Positions 1 through 8,863 of a stretch of 64,000 nucleotides of DNA are shown in pieces (within the stretch, counting starts at the first letter, position 1; each line of letters starts with the position of its first letter). Source of the stretch: an uncultured Tateyamaria sp. (GTDB lineage: Bacteria > Pseudomonadota > Alphaproteobacteria > Rhodobacterales > Rhodobacteraceae); assembly GCF_947487805.1 (NCBI RefSeq), contig NZ_CANKXW010000003.1:310001-374000 (forward strand). The letters run 5' to 3'. The notes beneath the pieces were generated by a model. That model made no database searches. It saw only the letters and a program-made list of their open reading frames with translations, and was not told where the DNA came from. The position numbers and the translations under genes are program-made.

Positions 1-1020
1 GACCTGCTGGACTGGTATGATGTCCATGCGCGGCAGATGCCGTGGCGCGTGTCCCCCGCCGACAAGAAGGCGGGCATGCGGCCCGATCCCTATGCCGTCT
101 GGATGTCCGAGATCATGCTGCAACAGACCACCGTGGCGGCCGTCACCGCCTATTTTCAGCGGTTCATGGCGCGCTGGCCCACGGTCGCCGATCTTGCCGC
201 GGCGCAGGATGCGGACGTGATGGGCGAATGGGCGGGGCTGGGGTACTATGCCCGCGCGCGCAACCTGCTGAAATGCGCGCGCGCCGTGGTGGCCGACCAT
301 GGCGGTGCCTTTCCCGCCGATCACGCCGCACTGCTGAACTTGCCGGGGATCGGGCCCTATACGGCGGCGGCGATCTCTTCGATTGCCTTTGACCTGCCCT
401 TTACGGTTGTGGACGGCAACGTGGAACGGGTGATGGCCCGCCTGCACGACGAACACACGCTACTGCCCGGCGCCAAGCCCACCCTGACCGCACAGGCCGA
501 GGCGCTGACGCCGCAGGCCCGCCCCGGCGACTACGCGCAGGCGGTCATGGACCTCGGCGCGACCATCTGCACACCGAGGAACCCGGCCTGCGGCATCTGC
601 CCCTGGCGCGCGCCTTGCCTTGCCCGCGCGCGCGGCACCGCGCCTGCATTGCCGAAAAAGACCCCGAAAAAGGCCAAGCCCATCCGCCACGGCACCGTCT
701 ATCTGGCACAGCGCAGCGATGGCGCGTGGCTGCTGGAAACCCGGCCCGACAGCGGGCTCTTGGGCGGCATGCTGGGCTGGCCAGGATCGGACTGGGTCGA
801 TGCCAGCGCACCGCGGCCCACTGCACCCCCCATGGACGCCGCGTGGACACAGCTGCCAGGCGAGGTGCGCCACACCTTCACCCATTTCCACCTGATCCTC
901 GACGTGATGGTGGCGCAGGTGCCAATGTCCGCGCCCGGCACCTTCCTGCCGCGCGACAGGTTCCGCCCCTCCGACCTGCCCACGGTGATGCGCAAGGCTT
1001 TCGACCTGGCACAGAAATGA
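1..1020 (+). CDS. mutY: A/G-specific adenine DNA glycosylase MutY (5' end outside window)
   Basis: The reading frame is open from base 1, so the start codon lies upstream of the window. MutY removes adenine mispaired with 8-oxoguanine in base-excision repair. Seen: a helix-hairpin-helix with the LPGIGPYTAAAI glycosylase motif, followed by VDGNVERV carrying the catalytic aspartate. After that come four cysteines spaced C-x6-C-x2-C-x5-C (CTPRNPACGICPWRAPC), which bind the 4Fe-4S cluster of this family. The last third matches the NUDIX-like MutY C-terminal domain that recognises 8-oxoG (GGMLGWPG, HTFTHFHL). The visible length of about 339 residues is close to the usual 350. It ends 86 bases before alkB. 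Confidence 0.95.
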   Translation, partial: DLLDWYDVHARQMPWRVSPADKKAGMRPDPYAVWMSEIMLQQTTVAAVTAYFQRFMARWPTVADLAAAQDADVMGEWAGLGYYARARNLLKCARAVVADHGGAFPADHAALLNLPGIGPYTAAAISSIAFDLPFTVVDGNVERVMARLHDEHTLLPGAKPTLTAQAEALTPQARPGDYAQAVMDLGATICTPRNPACGICPWRAPCLARARGTAPALPKKTPKKAKPIRHGTVYLAQRSDGAWLLETRPDSGLLGGMLGWPGSDWVDASAPRPTAPPMDAAWTQLPGEVRHTFTHFHLILDVMVAQVPMSAPGTFLPRDRFRPSDLPTVMRKAFDLAQK

Positions 1021-1106
1021 CACGCGGCGCTGCGTCACGCTTGGCAGGCGCGCCCCGCCTGCCCTATGGTCAGCACGCGCGCACATAACCCAAAGAGGTC
1101 CCGAGC

Positions 1107-2243
1107 ATGACCCTGCCCCCCGAAACCGTTGCCAAGGTGCAGAACGCCCTGCCCTTTGCCATGTCCTTCCTGCTGATCCCGCTGGCGGTGATCAGCGCCA
1201 CCTATGGCGGGTGGACGGTGATCCTGTTGCCGGTGGTGACGTGGTACATGTTCTCGGTCCTCGACCTCGCCGTGGGCCTGAACACCGACAATGCGGACCT
1301 GAACGCGACCGAGGATGACCTCTTCTGGTACCGCATGATCACCACCGCCTGGGTGCCTGCGCAATTCCTGATGCTCTTTGGTCTGATCGCCTATGTCGCC
1401 CCGGCAGACCATCTGAACAGCTTTGAGAAATTCGCCGTCTTCTTTGGCGTGGGCGTGGTCACCGGCACGGTCGGCATCAACTACAGCCACGAACTGATGC
1501 ACCAAAAGAACAAGCTGGAACGCTGGCTGGCCGATGCGCTGCTGGCCATGGTGCTCTATTCCCACTTCCGCTCCGAACACCTGCTGGTGCACCACCGCTA
1601 TGTCGCGACCCCGCGCGACCCGGTCACGGCGCGCATGAACGAAAGCTTCTACCGTTTTTACCCCCGCGTGCTGAAACAGTGTTTCCACTCCGCCTGGAAC
1701 GCGGAAAAGGCGATGCTGGCGCGCAAGAGCCTGCCCGCCACGGACCTGTCCAACCCGTTCTGGCGCTATGCCGGATTGCAGGCCGCCTGCCTTTTGCTGG
1801 CCTTCCTGCTGGGCGGCTGGACGGGCATCGTGCTGTTCCTCGTGCAGGCCGGCGTCGCCATCTGGCAGCTCGAGCTGGTGAACTACATCGAGCACTACGG
1901 GCTGACGCGCAAACATCTGGGCGACGGCAAGTACGAACACGTCCAACCGCGCCACTCGTGGAACGCCGCGCACAAGGCGTCGAACTGGCTGCTGATCAAC
2001 CTGCAACGCCACTCCGATCACCACTACAAGCCCGATCGCCGGTTCCCGGTCCTGCAAAACTATACCGAAGCCGACGCACCCCAACTGCCCTACGGCTATC
2101 CGGTGATGACCATCGCCGCGATGATGCCGCGCGTATGGAAACGGGTGATGAACCCCCGCGTGCAGAAATGGCGGGATATGTACTATCCGGAAATCACGGA
2201 TTGGACCGCCTACAACAAGGCGGCAAATCCGCTGCCAAGGTAA
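1107..2243 (+). CDS. alkB: Alkane 1-monooxygenase (AlkB-type integral membrane di-iron hydroxylase)
   Basis: 378 residues. AlkB hydroxylates the terminal carbon of medium-chain alkanes in the inner membrane, using electrons from rubredoxin. All the histidine boxes of the family are visible: HELMH at residues 128-132, EHLLVHH at 157-163, NYIEHYGL at 259-266 and LQRHSDHH at 299-306. Several hydrophobic segments lie between residues 15 and 120 and between 222 and 255. The ATG follows an AGAGG-like ribosome site (aaagaggtcccgagc). No rubredoxin, rubredoxin reductase or alkane regulator gene is nearby, so electron partners must be encoded elsewhere. The exact substrate range cannot be read from sequence. 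Confidence 0.93.
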   Translation: MTLPPETVAKVQNALPFAMSFLLIPLAVISATYGGWTVILLPVVTWYMFSVLDLAVGLNTDNADLNATEDDLFWYRMITTAWVPAQFLMLFGLIAYVAPADHLNSFEKFAVFFGVGVVTGTVGINYSHELMHQKNKLERWLADALLAMVLYSHFRSEHLLVHHRYVATPRDPVTARMNESFYRFYPRVLKQCFHSAWNAEKAMLARKSLPATDLSNPFWRYAGLQAACLLLAFLLGGWTGIVLFLVQAGVAIWQLELVNYIEHYGLTRKHLGDGKYEHVQPRHSWNAAHKASNWLLINLQRHSDHHYKPDRRFPVLQNYTEADAPQLPYGYPVMTIAAMMPRVWKRVMNPRVQKWRDMYYPEITDWTAYNKAANPLPR

Positions 2244-2314
2244 CTCTGGCACGCTCTCTTGATAAACTACGAATTACGTACTAAATGTTTTTCCAAGCGG
2301 TTGGAGGGCATAAA

Positions 2315-2872
2315 GTGGGTGCGGACGCGATCAGTGGACCCAAGGCAGTTGTGACAGGAACGGCACACGGAGCTCTGGCCGAGGTCTGGGAACGATTTGT
2401 ATTTGTCGAGTTGCCTGACGTCTTTCCAAACCCCAAAGGGCCGATACCCGCTGTCGTTGCGGTTGAAGATCAGGATGGCCGTTGGGACACAGTGGGCCGG
2501 TCACGCACCGTGGTTCTGGCCGACGGCATGCGCGTCCACGAAGAGATCACGCACAGCAATCCCACGGGCGGCGCACCGGCGCAGGGTCGCGCGGAATTCG
2601 GGTACACCGTATCGAACTTTACCGGACCGCTCAGCTGGCTGGTGCGCGAGGCACACGGCACCTGGGTTTTCGAGGACCAGGGGCCCGACACACACATCAC
2701 ATGGACCTACCAGTTCTGTCCCACCCATACGCTCGCACGTCCATTGGCTGCGGCAATCATCATGCTTTTTTGGCAACGCTACATGCGCGACGGCATGCAA
2801 AACGTCACGCGGATCACGGGTCAATCCAAGACCCAAACTGGCAGCGGCTCAGCAACGCCACGCACGGCTTGA
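2315..2872 (+). CDS. SRPBCC-family (START/Bet v1-like) protein of unknown substrate
   Basis: About 185 residues. The pattern resembles SRPBCC/polyketide-cyclase-like lipid or ligand-binding proteins: an N-terminal helix with PKAVVTGTAHGALAEVWERF, the central strand FGYTVSNFTGPLS and the strand DTHITWTYQF, then a long C-terminal helix. I place the start at the GTG at 2315 because GGAGGG sits at 2303-2308, six bases before it; an ATG ten codons upstream has no such site. It follows alkB by about 70 bases on the same strand and may be cotranscribed, which suggests a link with hydrophobic substrates, but this is only inference. Its last 52 bases overlap the end of the convergent cyclase gene. Confidence 0.72.
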   Translation: MGADAISGPKAVVTGTAHGALAEVWERFVFVELPDVFPNPKGPIPAVVAVEDQDGRWDTVGRSRTVVLADGMRVHEEITHSNPTGGAPAQGRAEFGYTVSNFTGPLSWLVREAHGTWVFEDQGPDTHITWTYQFCPTHTLARPLAAAIIMLFWQRYMRDGMQNVTRITGQSKTQTGSGSATPRTA

Positions 2873-4176
2873 TCCGGCACGCGCCGGAACGCATCAGACC
2901 CTTGCGTGGCCGCCGCCATCGCCGCATCACTGACGATGGCACGCACGTTCAGGGCACGGGTCATAGCCTCAAGACGGCTGGCCACGTTGACCGTATCGCC
3001 CAGCACTGCGAATTCCAGCCGGTTGGCCCCGATATCGCCCAGAACCACCGCGCCGTAATGCAGGCCAAACCGCGCGTCGATCTCCGGCAACCCCTCGATG
3101 CGGCGGTCGGTATTCAACGCCACCATCCGCTCCGCCATCGCGCGCACACAGGCCACCGCCCGCGCGGCATCATCGGACGCAGGCAGCGGCGTGCCAAAGG
3201 TCGCCATCAGCCCATCGCCCAGATATTTGTCGAGCGTGCCGCCATGGGCAAACACCTCGCTCTCCATCCGCGCGTGAAAGGCGCGCAGCGTCTCGATCAC
3301 CTCCTGCGGCGGGCGACCATCGGAAAAGGTTGTGAACCCCACGATATCGACAAACAACACAGCGGCGTCATGGCTGCGGATCTGGCCCAGCGGCTCGTCC
3401 TTGGTCGACAGCTCCTCCACCATGGTGGGCGAGAAATAGCGCGCCAGATTTGTCCGCTCCCGCGCCATCTCCGCACTGTCCAGCACCAAAAGCTGATAGC
3501 GGCGCACCGCCACGGCCAGGATCGCGGACATGATGAAAAACACGATCACCTCCTGTATCCGCAGATCCCAGTTGATGGCATTGGGATCAAACAGCCGGGC
3601 CAGATCGGGATTGTCCGGAAACATCGCCGCGGCCCCCTCGCTCAGTGCGGGATAGGTCCGGCCAAACCACCACACGCACCCCGCCCCCAACAGCCACATC
3701 ACCGCCGTCCAGTTGCCCATCGCAATGATCGTCCGCCAGGAATAGGTCAGCACCCCGGCCGCCAGGATGATCGAGAAAAACTGGAACACCTCGAACCGGA
3801 AAATCATCGCCGTCGGCACCGGTTCGGTCGAAAACGGATTGGGCACCAGCAACGCCACCGTCATCAGCACCAGATCCGCAAACAGCAGGCCAAGCTCGGC
3901 CCGCGATTGCCCCACCCGCCCGACACGCCGCTGCGCCAGCCCGACCGCCACCAGCGCGACAAGCAGGCCGTGATACCACAGCACGTCCCAATTGGGGTTC
4001 AGAAACACCAGCAACAGCGCCGTCGCACCCAGCGCCCCAATCCGCGCCTTGACGGCCAGATCCATGCCTTCGCGCTTGTTGCGTTCCAGCGCCTCGCGGG
4101 CGTGTCGGTGCTTGGGCAATTCCGCCTCTTCCGAGGCTCTGCGGACCCGAAACCGCGTGTTGCTGATGTCCACCAT
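2821..4176 (-). CDS. Membrane-anchored class III adenylate cyclase
   Basis: 451 residues. An N-terminal half with about six hydrophobic segments (residues 45-62, 68-82, 95-112, 128-146, 150-171, 208-226) is followed by a class III nucleotide cyclase domain. All catalytic positions are present: metal-binding D277 (LFVDIVGF) and D321 (YLGDGLMA), adenine-selecting K317 and D394, and transition-state N397 and R401 (GDTVNVASRLE). This predicts an active enzyme making cAMP from ATP at the inner membrane. The layout matches the adenylate cyclase 1/2-TM families common in alphaproteobacteria. It is convergent with the SRPBCC gene and overlaps it by 52 bases. Confidence 0.88.
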   Translation of the reverse strand: MVDISNTRFRVRRASEEAELPKHRHAREALERNKREGMDLAVKARIGALGATALLLVFLNPNWDVLWYHGLLVALVAVGLAQRRVGRVGQSRAELGLLFADLVLMTVALLVPNPFSTEPVPTAMIFRFEVFQFFSIILAAGVLTYSWRTIIAMGNWTAVMWLLGAGCVWWFGRTYPALSEGAAAMFPDNPDLARLFDPNAINWDLRIQEVIVFFIMSAILAVAVRRYQLLVLDSAEMARERTNLARYFSPTMVEELSTKDEPLGQIRSHDAAVLFVDIVGFTTFSDGRPPQEVIETLRAFHARMESEVFAHGGTLDKYLGDGLMATFGTPLPASDDAARAVACVRAMAERMVALNTDRRIEGLPEIDARFGLHYGAVVLGDIGANRLEFAVLGDTVNVASRLEAMTRALNVRAIVSDAAMAAATQGSDAFRRVPDQAVRGVAEPLPVWVLD

Positions 4177-4223
4177 TCCCTGCGTCCTCTGCCGGTGTGA
4201 CCCACAATGTAACGCGCTTTAAC

Positions 4224-4250
4224 AAAAAAGCCCCGCCAAAAAGGCGGGGC
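4224..4250 (-). terminator. Rho-independent terminator downstream of ccrM
   Basis: A perfect 8-bp stem gccccgcc/ggcggggc (4230-4237 and 4243-4250) encloses an A5 loop. On the minus strand it is followed by a run of six T (A6 at 4224-4229 on the plus strand). It lies about 75 bases after the ccrM stop, so it probably ends the ccrM transcript before the cyclase gene. Confidence 0.85.
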
Positions 4251-4323
4251 ATAGGTGCAGTGCCGTTGGCAAAGCCTTGGGTAAGGCCGCAGGCACCTGG
4301 CGGTGTTGGTAAATTCCTGAGGG

Positions 4324-5514
<1,191 letters not shown>

Positions 5515-5536
5515 AGCGCCTTACGAAAAATACTTG

Positions 5537-6127
5537 TCACAACATATTGTGGACGGGTTTGAAGGTTCGTCTATGGTGTGGGGTCACCCCAAGATTTTCC
5601 AATGCCATTTTGTGACGGTTTGAAGGATATCCCATGTTCGTCTCCCAGCCATAGCCGGGATGCTGTTGCGCCAAATCCACCATGATCCGATCGCGACATA
5701 TTTTGGCCACAATTGAGGCCGCCGCAATCGACACCGACCGCCCGTCGCCACGCACCACCGGCGTGGCCACCACGTCCAGCCCCCGCGGCACCATCGTGCC
5801 GTCGATCAACGCGTGATCCGGACGGCACCGCAACCCGGCCACCGCCCGCTCCATCGCCAGATGCGAGGCCCGCAAAATGTTCAGCTCCTCGATCTCCGCC
5901 ACGCTCGCATGGGCCACCGACACATCCGCATGGGCCATGATCCCGGCCCAGACCGCCGCCCGACGCCGCGCCGTCATCTTCTTGGAATCGTCCAGCCCCT
6001 CCGGAATGAACGCCGGATCCAGCACAACCGCCGCCGCCGTCACCGGCCCGGCCAGGGGCCCGCGCCCCACCTCGTCCACACCGGCCACACGCCCGCCGAT
6101 CCGCGCTTCGATCTCAAAGTCAGGCAC
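5537..6127 (-). CDS. rnhB: Ribonuclease HII
   Basis: 196 residues, normal for the family. RNase HII nicks RNA-DNA hybrids 5' to ribonucleotides and removes misincorporated ribonucleotides from DNA. The signature GVDEVGRGPLAGP near residues 16-28 supplies the first catalytic Asp and Glu, and LDDSKKM near residue 45 is typical. HALIDG and the SIVAKICRDRIM segment give the further active-site acids. The start ATG at 6127 begins MPDFEIEARIGG. It lies upstream of ccrM on the same strand, separated by about 110 bases that hold the GANTC cluster, an rnhB-ccrM order I believe is common in related bacteria. Confidence 0.94.
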   Translation of the reverse strand: MPDFEIEARIGGRVAGVDEVGRGPLAGPVTAAAVVLDPAFIPEGLDDSKKMTARRRAAVWAGIMAHADVSVAHASVAEIEELNILRASHLAMERAVAGLRCRPDHALIDGTMVPRGLDVVATPVVRGDGRSVSIAAASIVAKICRDRIMVDLAQQHPGYGWETNMGYPSNRHKMALENLGVTPHHRRTFKPVHNML

Positions 6128-6210
6128 CGCCCCAACCTTTCATTGTTCCAGAAATATGCACATCCCGGCGCCAGTCACACCGAACCACCGCCCGGATTGC
6201 AACACCATAA

Positions 6211-6266
6211 AAAAGACCAGACACGGAAAAAAGGACGGTGCCCGAACACCGCCCTTTCCAGTCTGG
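6211..6266 (-). terminator. Probable rho-independent terminator of the secreted-protein gene
   Basis: Nested inverted repeat: an outer stem ccagac/gtctgg (6217-6222 and 6261-6266) and an inner near-perfect stem aaggacggtg/caccgccctt around the loop cccgaa. On the minus strand it runs into a T-tract (A6 near 6209-6214 on the plus strand). The gene at 6306-6815 ends 40 bases upstream of it. Confidence 0.65.
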
Positions 6267-6305
6267 CCGCCCCCAAGGGACCAAGGGGGCCGCCGCTGCC
6301 CGCTC

Positions 6306-6815
6306 TTACCGACGGGCCAACTGATATCCCTGCTTGTTCAGGCACCGCGCGCCATAGCCGAACCCGGCCCCGCGGCTGGTCCACACACGCCGCCCACAGT
6401 GCTGCGGCAACTGGCCCACATGGGAATAGTGACGGTTCAGACACCGCTGACCAAAGACCTGGATATAGCGGCCATTGTCATTGGGCAGGTTGAACAGGCA
6501 CCGCTGCGGCAACAGCTTGCGGTTCACCCGGCGCGGCAGGGGCCGTGGCTCGACATGGCGCGGATGGCGCGTGACATGACGCGGCGGAGGACCGGGCTGC
6601 ACATGCGGCTGCGGTACATGCACCTGTTGGCGCGCCTTGCGGTCGTCGCGCTTCTCCTTGATGACCGCGCCCACAATCGCCAATCCCAGCAAGGCCGCCA
6701 GCGCCGCCCCCACCTCGTCCTCTCCGGCCCGCGCCGGGGCGGCACCAATTCCGGTGATCGCAATCGCGGCCGCAGCCACCGTGGCAATGAATGTCTTCTG
6801 AATACGCAGCGTCAT
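6306..6815 (-). CDS. Secreted cysteine-containing protein, function unknown
   Basis: 169 residues, family not recognised. Residues 1-30 form a signal peptide ending in APARA before GEDE. A second hydrophobic stretch (about 35-52) is followed by a His/Pro/Arg-rich linker with repeated HV motifs (residues 63-100) and a C-terminal cysteine region. Within that region the motif FGQRCLN (121-127) recurs as YGARCLN (154-160), suggesting a small internal duplication; C106 and C140 could pair with these. The start at 6815 has AAGGA upstream. A terminator follows. Export to the periplasm or membrane attachment is likely, but no role can be assigned. Confidence 0.7.
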   Translation of the reverse strand: MTLRIQKTFIATVAAAAIAITGIGAAPARAGEDEVGAALAALLGLAIVGAVIKEKRDDRKARQQVHVPQPHVQPGPPPRHVTRHPRHVEPRPLPRRVNRKLLPQRCLFNLPNDNGRYIQVFGQRCLNRHYSHVGQLPQHCGRRVWTSRGAGFGYGARCLNKQGYQLARR

Positions 6816-6977
6816 GGGGCAGTCCTTTTTCCAAAAGCGCAAGAGTGCGGTGTTGATGCCACCGATCTGGCCCCCCGGCTGTCAGACAGGCAATATCGCC
6901 CCCCTGTTATCGAATATCACGCGCCGCGCACCGGCACGGTTATTGAATATCCCGCCCGAACGCCGCAGGTTGGGGCC

Positions 6978-7259
6978 ATGAAACAGATCCTGCTTTCCCT
7001 CCCGCTCGTGCTGGCCACGACTGCCATGGCACAGGCCCAGTGTTTTGCCGACTACAAGGCCAAACAGGACAACCCTCTGCGCCTGCACTATGGTGTGGCC
7101 CAGATCTCCGGTGACTGCGCGCCCGGCAACGCACAACAACAACTGGGGCCCCGCCTCGCCGCGCAGGGCTGGACGCTCCTGCAAGTTCAATCGGTGTTCG
7201 GCCCCGAAGGCCTCGATCAAAGGAAAGCCAGTGCAGGACACTACTACCTCCGCTTCTGA
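6978..7259 (+). CDS. Small secreted protein, function unknown
   Basis: 93 residues, with a clear signal peptide MKQILLSLPLVLATTAMAQA cut before QCFADY. The mature part is about 73 residues with two cysteines (CFADY and GDCAPG), probably a disulfide, and ends SAGHYYLRF. It begins at the ATG at 6978, with only a weak purine-rich stretch upstream. Its stop is one base before the ATG of the next gene, so the two are probably translated from one mRNA. I recall similar short periplasmic proteins of unknown function in Rhodobacteraceae, but I cannot name a characterised homologue. Confidence 0.65.
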   Translation: MKQILLSLPLVLATTAMAQAQCFADYKAKQDNPLRLHYGVAQISGDCAPGNAQQQLGPRLAAQGWTLLQVQSVFGPEGLDQRKASAGHYYLRF

Positions 7260-7260
7260 C

Positions 7261-7935
7261 ATGCGCCGCACCGGCGGCCGCCTCGTCGTCTTCGGCATCG
7301 CGGGCATCGTGCTCCTCCTCGTTCTGGCCGCGGCCCTGCTGTTCTTCTCCCTGCCCGATGCAGGGGCTTTTGACGCGCGCGTCGAACGCATGTTCATCGA
7401 AAACGCCGACCTCACGGAACAGACCGACATCAAACTGCTGGAAATCCTCGCCCAATCCGGCACCGCTTTCGCCGACACGCTGGCCAGCTACCGGCTGGTG
7501 ATCTTCGTGCTGCTGGTCTTCGCCACCGCAATGATGATCGCCGCCCTGGTCTTCCTGATCCTGCTCGTGGGCTTCAACCGCCGCATGGCCCAGATCGAAC
7601 GCGTGGGCATCCAGGTCAACTCCCTGCTGATCAGCCGCGAGGAAAACACCGTCTACCTCAACAACCTCGGCTTCAAACTGACCGACGCCGCGATGGAAAC
7701 CATGTCCGTTCTGGCCGAGGCACGCATGGACGACGACGTCCTGTCCGGCTCCGAAATCGAAAGCGTGATCTCGGGCCGCAACGCGGCAGACTGCGAAGAG
7801 GCAGCAGGCGCCACCCGCATCAAACGCCTGCGCGACACGCTGGGCAACCAGATCGTCAGCGAACTGCTGGTCAAGAACATCGCCCGCCGCGGCTACATGC
7901 TCAGCGTCGAAAAGGACGTGATCAAGGTCCTCTGA
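7261..7935 (+). CDS. Two-helix membrane protein with OmpR-like winged-helix tail
   Basis: 224 residues, starting at the ATG one base after the preceding stop. Two transmembrane helices (about residues 7-31 and 82-106) flank a roughly 50-residue periplasmic loop. The cytoplasmic part (residues 107-224) ends in TRIKRLRDTLGNQ and VKNIARRGYML. These resemble the recognition-helix and wing region of OmpR/PhoB-type DNA-binding domains (RRLRxKLG and TVRGxGYRL). No receiver domain is present. This layout would place a DNA-binding domain directly under the inner membrane, in the manner of ToxR/CadC but with the order of parts reversed. The winged-helix assignment is an inference from motif similarity. 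Confidence 0.6.
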   Translation: MRRTGGRLVVFGIAGIVLLLVLAAALLFFSLPDAGAFDARVERMFIENADLTEQTDIKLLEILAQSGTAFADTLASYRLVIFVLLVFATAMMIAALVFLILLVGFNRRMAQIERVGIQVNSLLISREENTVYLNNLGFKLTDAAMETMSVLAEARMDDDVLSGSEIESVISGRNAADCEEAAGATRIKRLRDTLGNQIVSELLVKNIARRGYMLSVEKDVIKVL

Positions 7936-8089
7936 CCCCTTCATTGTTCCAGAATACATGCCCGCCGGAGGCACCGCCTTTGCGCCCCGCAAAGGCCAGG
8001 CATCGCGTGGCGCGCCAGCGCCGCATTTCCACAGTAGCCACGGGCGCACCGCTCCGGCTAGGGTGCCCCGACATCAAAGGAGACCGCCC

Positions 8090-8857
8090 ATGCCCGCCCC
8101 CCACAACCCGTTCAAGGCCGCGATCCGCAACGGCGAAACCGTCATCGGATGCTGGCTCAGCCTCGGCGATCCGCTCGCCACCGAAATCGCAGGCACCGCC
8201 GGGTTCGACTGGCTGCTGATCGACGGCGAACACACGCCCTATGACATCTCGCGGATGCGGATGCAGCTCATGGCGCTTCAGGCCTCCGACAGCCACGCCG
8301 CCGTGCGCGTGCCCACGGGCGAGACCTGGATCATCAAACAGGTGCTCGACGCCGGCGCGCAAACCGTGCTGGTCCCCATGGTCGAAACCGCCGAACAGGC
8401 CCGCCAACTGGTCCACGACGTGCGCTACCCGCCCACGGGCGGGCGCGGGGTGGGCTATTCCGGCGCACGGTGCAGCCGCTTTGGCGCCATCACCGACTAC
8501 GGCCAGACCGCCGATGACCAGATCTGCCTGCTGATCCAGGTCGAAAACCGCGCAGGCATCTCCAATCTCGACGACATCCTCGCCGTGGACGGCATCGACG
8601 GCGTGTTCATCGGCCCCGCCGACCTCAGCGCCGATATGGGCCACATGGGCAACCTGACCCACCCGGAGGTCCAGGCCACGATCAAGGACGCCTTCGCCCG
8701 CATCGAGGCCGCGGGCAAGGCCCCCGGCGTGCTGGCCACGACCGATGCGTTCACGCAGGACTGCCTCGACTGGGGTGCGCGCTTTGTCGCCACCGGCATC
8801 GACCTGCTGATCCTCGCCAACCAGATGCGCACTCTGGCGCAAAAGTGGAAACGCTGA
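8090..8857 (+). CDS. HpcH/HpaI-family aldolase
   Basis: 255 residues, the usual length. Members are metal-dependent class II aldolases that cleave or form 2-keto-3-deoxy or 4-hydroxy-2-oxo acids, as in HpaI, GarL and YfaU. Family landmarks are IGCWLSLGDPLATEIAG, FDWLLIDGEHTPYD, TVLVPMVETAEQA, the metal-site QVENRAGISNLDDI and VFIGPADLSADMG. The ATG at 8090 follows AAGGAG (8076-8081). It stands alone between a divergent-function membrane gene and the convergent DUF3095 gene, so no pathway context fixes the substrate. Confidence 0.88.
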   Translation: MPAPHNPFKAAIRNGETVIGCWLSLGDPLATEIAGTAGFDWLLIDGEHTPYDISRMRMQLMALQASDSHAAVRVPTGETWIIKQVLDAGAQTVLVPMVETAEQARQLVHDVRYPPTGGRGVGYSGARCSRFGAITDYGQTADDQICLLIQVENRAGISNLDDILAVDGIDGVFIGPADLSADMGHMGNLTHPEVQATIKDAFARIEAAGKAPGVLATTDAFTQDCLDWGARFVATGIDLLILANQMRTLAQKWKR

Positions 8858-8863
8858 CCCGGC

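Noticed and set aside
8090-8857. Assignment of the HpaI-type aldolase to a specific pathway such as homoprotocatechuate degradation
   Set aside because: No other gene of such a pathway is nearby; the family alone does not define the substrate.
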